NCBI GenBank assembly: GCA_964023205.1
Contig: OZ026840.1
Span: 13,282,454-13,346,453, forward strand
Length of the DNA: 64,000 bases
Direction: 5' to 3'
Source: Lutraria lutraria
Taxonomy: Eukaryota > Mollusca > Bivalvia > Venerida > Mactridae
Both the position numbers and the translations under genes were made by a program. Positions within the stretch are counted from its first letter, which is position 1; each line of letters starts with the position of its first letter. Below are positions 59,393 to 64,000 of the stretch, one piece after another. The notes beneath the pieces are model-generated. The model saw only the letters and a program-made list of their open reading frames with translations. It did no database searches and was not told where the DNA came from.

Positions 59393-59569
59393 ATTATCAA
59401 TTCGCGAAACATGATGATGCACTCAACGTCCTTAACCATGACTGATGACACAATCACTGAGTTATTTGACAGTGAAATAAAAATTCTAGATGAGGCAATA
59501 GATCAACTTAGTGATGATGACAATGATGTTCGTGAAAAACTGAGTTCGTCCAAGCAAAAATTAGAACAA
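59393..59569 (+). CDS. HEPN-locus exon 7: R-x4-H helix of the HEPN domain
   Basis: The acceptor ataattttag ends at 59392. The donor is GTTAGT at 59570, slightly weak. It is 59 codons, phase 0 both sides: IINSRNMMMHSTSLTMTDDT, then a helix EIKILDEAIDQLSDDDNDV. RNMMMH (Arg codon 59405, His codon 59420) is the R-x4-H motif that in many HEPN families forms the RNase active site. The Asn directly after Arg is also typical of the DZIP3-type group. An intact motif is consistent with activity but does not prove it. Confidence 0.82.
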
Positions 59570-60032
59570 GTTAGTACAACTGCTTTTTCATATCTGATTC
59601 GTTATTAAGTCATCTAATGATTATACAATGTACTAAGTTTCGATCTCATTTAAGATTGAACCCACCGGTAGCTTCGCAACAGATTATTTGATCTCAATTT
59701 TATTGATCTTAATGGTATGTGTGTTGGTGGGGTTATATCTGCGGGATTTGGGGTATAATAACATTTCGGGGAAGGTGAGATTTCTTGCATGTGTTTTCTT
59801 TATATTTATCATTTTCTTATTTTTAGAATGAAGACACCTAATTGGACTTTCTTCGGTTATCTTTTTTTGCTTCGACATCTTCCATAAAAAAATTATATCG
59901 TATACGTAGAAATTGTTTTCATCGTAAGATTTCCTAGAAAAAAACATATCATTTGGCATATAAACAATTACGGCTTCAGATGTATTCTGAACGATTAAAC
60001 CAATAACCTTATCTATGACTTCGTTTTAACAG

Positions 60033-60416
60033 ATTCGAACGTCCGAGATGAAAATTGAGGTAATGGTTGAACGTACTAAGGAAGCGATTCAATATGATTG
60101 TGAAGATATGAAGAGAAATAAGGATCCGGATGTTGATGGAACAGACGCAGAAAAACTTACGGAAAAGCATCATCTGCTACAGACGAAGATCGAAACATAC
60201 AATCAAATCGACGCATCATCAATACATGGTGTTCCTGACAAAACAAAGAGTGTGGCCAAACCAAAAGAGCAAGATGATGAATTGGGTGTAGCTCTTTACA
60301 AACTAATTAGAGCAAAGAATGAATTAGAAGATAGTCTTCAGTGTGTACAGACATTAAAAAACGAGTACATCGAAAAACGAAAGAAAATTAGAGATGCGAA
60401 AAAGCATTTATTTTAA
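60033..60416 (+). CDS. HEPN-locus exon 8: terminal exon, C-terminal coiled coil
   Basis: The acceptor gttttaacag ends at 60032. The frame is phase 0 with 127 codons and TAA at 60414-60416. It starts IRTSEMKIEVMVERTKEAIQ, has a polar middle (HGVPDKTKSVAKPKEQDDEL) and a second charged helix LYKLIRAKNELEDSLQCVQT, ending RKKIRDAKKHLF. The stop codon overlaps an AATAAA (60415-60420), a possible polyadenylation signal; if it is used, the 3' UTR would be very short. Exons 4 to 8 together give about 551 residues; with exons 1 to 3 about 790. Confidence 0.82.
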   Translation: MRTSEMKIEVMVERTKEAIQYDCEDMKRNKDPDVDGTDAEKLTEKHHLLQTKIETYNQIDASSIHGVPDKTKSVAKPKEQDDELGVALYKLIRAKNELEDSLQCVQTLKNEYIEKRKKIRDAKKHLF

Positions 60417-60420
60417 TAAA
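60415..60420 (+). promoter_or_regulatory. Polyadenylation signal AATAAA overlapping the stop codon
   Basis: The last two bases of TAA (60414-60416) start an AATAAA hexamer. T-rich DNA follows only sparsely, so a more distal signal may be the one used. Confidence 0.4.
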
Positions 60421-60559
60421 AGAAGATTGTCCTGCAAAAACATAAAAAAATGCTTAGGATTAAACTGTTACAATATTTTAAGAGTAACTGTGGAGAAGAG
60501 ATTAAAAAGAGATATATAGACTATCAGTATATTGTTCAATTATATTCATGGAAAAAAAC

Positions 60560-60870
60560 TTACAAATAACTGTTGATATGTTATGTATAAATTGTGGACT
60601 TATGATGTGTTATTTGTAATATATGGATTTATAATTTCTCATGTATAATTTGTGGACTGATGGTATCTTATATAAAATGCATGGACTGAATATATCTGAA
60701 CTACAATATATGGACTGGTAATACATTATGTATAGTATGTGGATTTATGATATCTTATGTATAATATCTTATTCATAACATACAGTCTGATGATATCTCG
60801 TGTATAGTATGTGGTCAGATCATATCTTATGTATCATATGAAATCTGATGATAACTCATGTGGGCATAAA
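60560..60870. repeat. ~30-bp minisatellite, block 1
   Basis: Imperfect units alternate 'tatgtggtctgatgatatct' with 'catgtataata'. The stretch gtgtatagtatgtggtc(a/g)g plus atcatatcttatgtatcata is shared almost base for base with block 2. Confidence 0.75.
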
Positions 60871-63712
60871 TTAAAATAATGAAGACAAAGCGTGACATGG
60901 GGGGTCAAATTTAGAATGATACTTTTGTTCATAATATTGCCAAAAGTAGGTTGGAAATATATTATATTGTGAAAAATTGACAATGGCTGAAGTATAGGAT
61001 TAAAGTCTTCTTCAAATTTACAACATTTTAATCAAATAAATATTATATTTTCAATAGCAATCCTTAAAATTCAAACAATCTTATGGATTAAACTATGGAA
61101 ATAATAACACATTTTTGTGATTTTTTCAGCAGACTTTCATGAAAACAACTTTTTAATACAAAAAAATATACATATACCCATAATTTTCAAAAAATATATA
61201 TTTATGTCGTTTTGAACTTCATTTTTTTTAAATACGCTTCAAAAAGTTTTTATGTAACATTTACTGCTGCAGATACAAATTAGCTAATTCAGTTTTATAA
61301 ATTTTCAGGTATATTCAAAGATATATGTGAATTTTCACTTAATTGGTACTATTCTTGGGTAACTTAACAATGTCCCCAAAACTAGTATATATCTTCTGTT
61401 ACCGTTACAATCGGGACAGATATTCTTTGTGTATGGTCTTATGATAATGACAGTATTGTTAATCTATTGTTATACAATTTGTTTCATTGTAATACAATTT
61501 GTTCAATTATTTTATTATAGAATACAAACAGATAATCTATTTGATAATGTTTTAGTTTTAAATGGTGAAAACACCAACACTAGGGGACGTTCTAAAACTG
61601 TAATGTAAATATACGAAACTGTTATGATAAGGAGTATCATAAAATGGATTAATAACAACATATCTGTCAAATGTATTTTGCAATTCATTAAATAAGAATT
61701 TTTTTTTTGAATAAATCAAAACTATTTCCAATTTGGTAAGTCAATTGCGTTACTGAACATGAATTATTAATTTATATATATACAGACTAAGTAAAGGTTA
61801 CACTCCGTACAAATTTGTTTAGTCTTTTAGCATACAAATATGAATATGCTATGATCATTGCGTTGCAATTCATTCTATGTTTTTTAAGATAATAAAAAAA
61901 TACACAAACATCTGTACTGTTTGATATGTTGTTGGTTGAAAATGTTGTTGGAGGGAGGGGAGGAATTAGAAAACACTTAAAACTGTAGATTTGTCAACTT
62001 GTAACAATTAATATTGCATTATCATATATTTACTAATTTTGCCACTTATCAAATTAAAGAAATGATTTCTCAACACATTCAAACTATTTCAAACTATGTT
62101 GAACAAATCTTTTAAACATGAATTAAGTCATATAAACAGACATATAGAAAATACACTCGGGACTCACAATTTCTTCTTTGTTTATTCTAAATAAAACAGT
62201 CAGGACTCACAATTTCATCTTTGTTTGTTTTAAATAAAACAATACTAAAAATGTTTTGAAATATTTTGATTATGAACTATGTATTTGCAACACAACTCAA
62301 GGAAGATATGCGTCACTGAAATTAGATTTCAAAAATTTGCAAAATAACCCAGATATGAGAAAAGTCTACATACTTAAAGGACAACCCTCGTATATCATAG
62401 AAAATGTTTAATAAAAAAATATAAATTTCAAGTCTTTCTACTCAGGGTGTGCTTCTTCTCAGTCCTCTATAAATGGGAGTTTTACCACTTATTTAGGCAT
62501 TTTGTAACTTCATGACCCTGCAGTGTTAGTATATTGTTACTGGTATAGTTCCTGTAAAAGCAAACCGAATTTGTGTATAATATTGCATGAAGATGTGTTT
62601 GTGTCCCGAGTGTAACATTTTCAATTGTTATATATAAATAATATAACATGTAAAATATGTTAAAAAATAATGAAATAAATCGATAAATTCTGTACTGTTT
62701 TCATCTGAGAATGTTTCTTCATCAAAATAAAAGATAAATTACTTTTTATCTTCAGTATATTGAACAAATCTACTTGGTATATATATCTGAATGTAACTAT
62801 TTTTATAAGAACTTTCAAACGTTTTAAACGTGCTCCATTTCACTGCTTCAGACTTTAAAGTATTTATTCACGTCAGTTATTTGATATAAATGTGGAAAAC
62901 AATTAACATGGATTACTGTTCTATAGTTACATATCAAAATTAAGATGATGAATATATAGCGTTACACTCGGGACAACACTTAAAACCATGTACACAAAAA
63001 ATGAATTGCACTACATGAATTTGTTTTAGTTTTGTGAGCTTGTGGGTACGCTTCTGTTTGAGAAATAGAGAAAAAAACATATCAAATTCAAAGAATGATA
63101 AAAAAAATTCTTATCTAAATGCAAAATGTTACACTCGGGACATTTCCAATCAGCTTTATTCAAGATGGTATAACTTAAAAAACGAATGATTCTTTTGATT
63201 ATTTCTTTATTTTAAACAACATGGACAAATATGCCTATCAATATGTTAAACTGCATTTTCTGTCCAAGCATTAGTTTACTTACAGCAATATCATCAATTT
63301 GAATTTCCATTTTTTCCTTGAGCAAAATATTTTACATGTGCACTTGAAAGGTGATTTCTAAATAATACTTATTATTGAAATATTTGAACAAAATGCATTA
63401 CATTTTAAATATAACACATGTACAATGAAATTAAGAACAACCATTGATTACTTACCCAAAAACTGAACAAAATATAAAAGATTGAAAAATGTGTAAAGAA
63501 AAAATGTCACGCTAAAAGTGTTACACTCGGGACATTTTTTGCCTGTTTTTCTAATGTAACTTTTGAACGAGTAACACCATTAAGCTGAAATTTTGCGACA
63601 TTTTTAACAACATCAAGACACACCATCAGAACATTAAATTACATTCCTTTGTTGTGTGGTATTCTTTAAATCTTGAAAAGAAAAATTGTCTTCATTATTT
63701 AGATTTATGCCC
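60871..63712. other. AT-rich 2.8-kb segment with recurring gttacactcgggaca motif
   Basis: No gene seen. The motif or a close variant occurs at about 61403, 61797, 62152, 62601 (opposite strand), 62962, 63128 and 63518. The segment lies between the two blocks of the same minisatellite, so it may be an insertion into, or part of, a larger repeat. Confidence 0.6.
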
Positions 63713-64000
63713 ATGTATGATATGTGGTCTGATGATATCTCTAGTAAAATATGTGGTCTGATGATATCTCATGTATAATATGTTTATTTATAATATCTGA
63801 CGTAAAATATCTTATGCATAACGGACGGTCTGATGATAACTCATGTATGATATGTGGTCTGGTGATATCTCATGCATAACATACAGTCTGGTGATATCTC
63901 GTGTATAGTATGTGGTCGGATCATATCTTATGTATCATATGAAGTCTGGTGATATCTCATGTATAATATGTGGATTTATAATATTTTATGTAAAATATCT
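63713..64000. repeat. ~30-bp minisatellite, block 2, runs off the window
   Basis: Same unit family as 60560-60870 (tatgtggtctgatgatatct, catgtataata); about nine units before the right edge. Confidence 0.75.

Noticed and set aside
59684..59959. Minus-strand 91-codon frame in intron 7
   Set aside because: Lys/Asn/Ile-rich AT-driven frame inside an intron of a supported gene.

Overview
This window is eukaryotic nuclear DNA, AT-rich and gene-poor, with small GT-AG exons scattered among many transposable elements. It most likely comes from a bivalve mollusc. The reasons are two pearl/Helentron-like repeat classes with ~150-165 bp internal tandem units ending in a GCGTCGTGC-type motif and an AGCTCAC hairpin, a tRNA-derived SINE with a bivalve-style tail, and a HEPN_DZIP3-type gene of the kind expanded in molluscs. 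The species cannot be fixed from the sequence alone, and all family names below are recognised from memory of motifs, not from searches.

Layout. 1-1.1 kb: decayed ORF1 of a LINE (minus). 1.7-4.2 kb: the last two exons (plus) of a single-pass membrane protein, whose intron is full of SINE copies and a minisatellite. 4.3-8.7 kb: intergenic, with a 86-bp hairpin element and one copy of an ~800 bp dispersed repeat. 8.72-14.13 kb: a complete but decayed two-gene ISL2EU (Harbinger-like) transposon, with a THAP/DDE transposase on plus and a SWIM-YqaJ-PHD nuclease protein on minus. 14.6-17.3 kb: two convergent LINE remnants. 18-26 kb: tRNA-like repeats, a 416-bp foldback element, a 503-bp element with a 9-bp target duplication, and a 2.7-kb element with 20-bp inverted ends.

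27.3-60.4 kb: the main gene locus, plus strand. Eight exons have strong splice sites and fully compatible phases. Exons at 27289, 32926 and 37774 encode a divergent HEPN-like unit and a coiled coil. Exons at 56685, 58494, 58737, 59393 and 60033 encode a 14-residue-repeat coiled coil, an acidic linker, a HEPN_DZIP3-like domain with the R-x4-H motif, and a C-terminal coiled coil ending at 60416. They may form one gene of about 790 residues or two tandem paralogues. The 18.7-kb gap between exons 3 and 4 holds a nearly identical 4.8-kb segment in three head-to-tail copies. Each copy carries a decayed duplicate of the acidic-linker exon with a pearl-like element inserted just upstream of its splice acceptor. 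The 28.6-32.5 kb intron contains a 3.9-kb transposon nested inside the ~800-bp repeat.

60.4-64 kb: downstream sequence with a ~30-bp minisatellite in two blocks and a 15-base motif that recurs across 2.2 kb.

Likely biology: the HEPN/coiled-coil gene resembles the lineage-expanded HEPN_DZIP3 proteins that are often suspected to act in RNA-targeting defence. That role is an inference from the family. The sequence itself shows the domain motif, the coil repeats and the duplication history.
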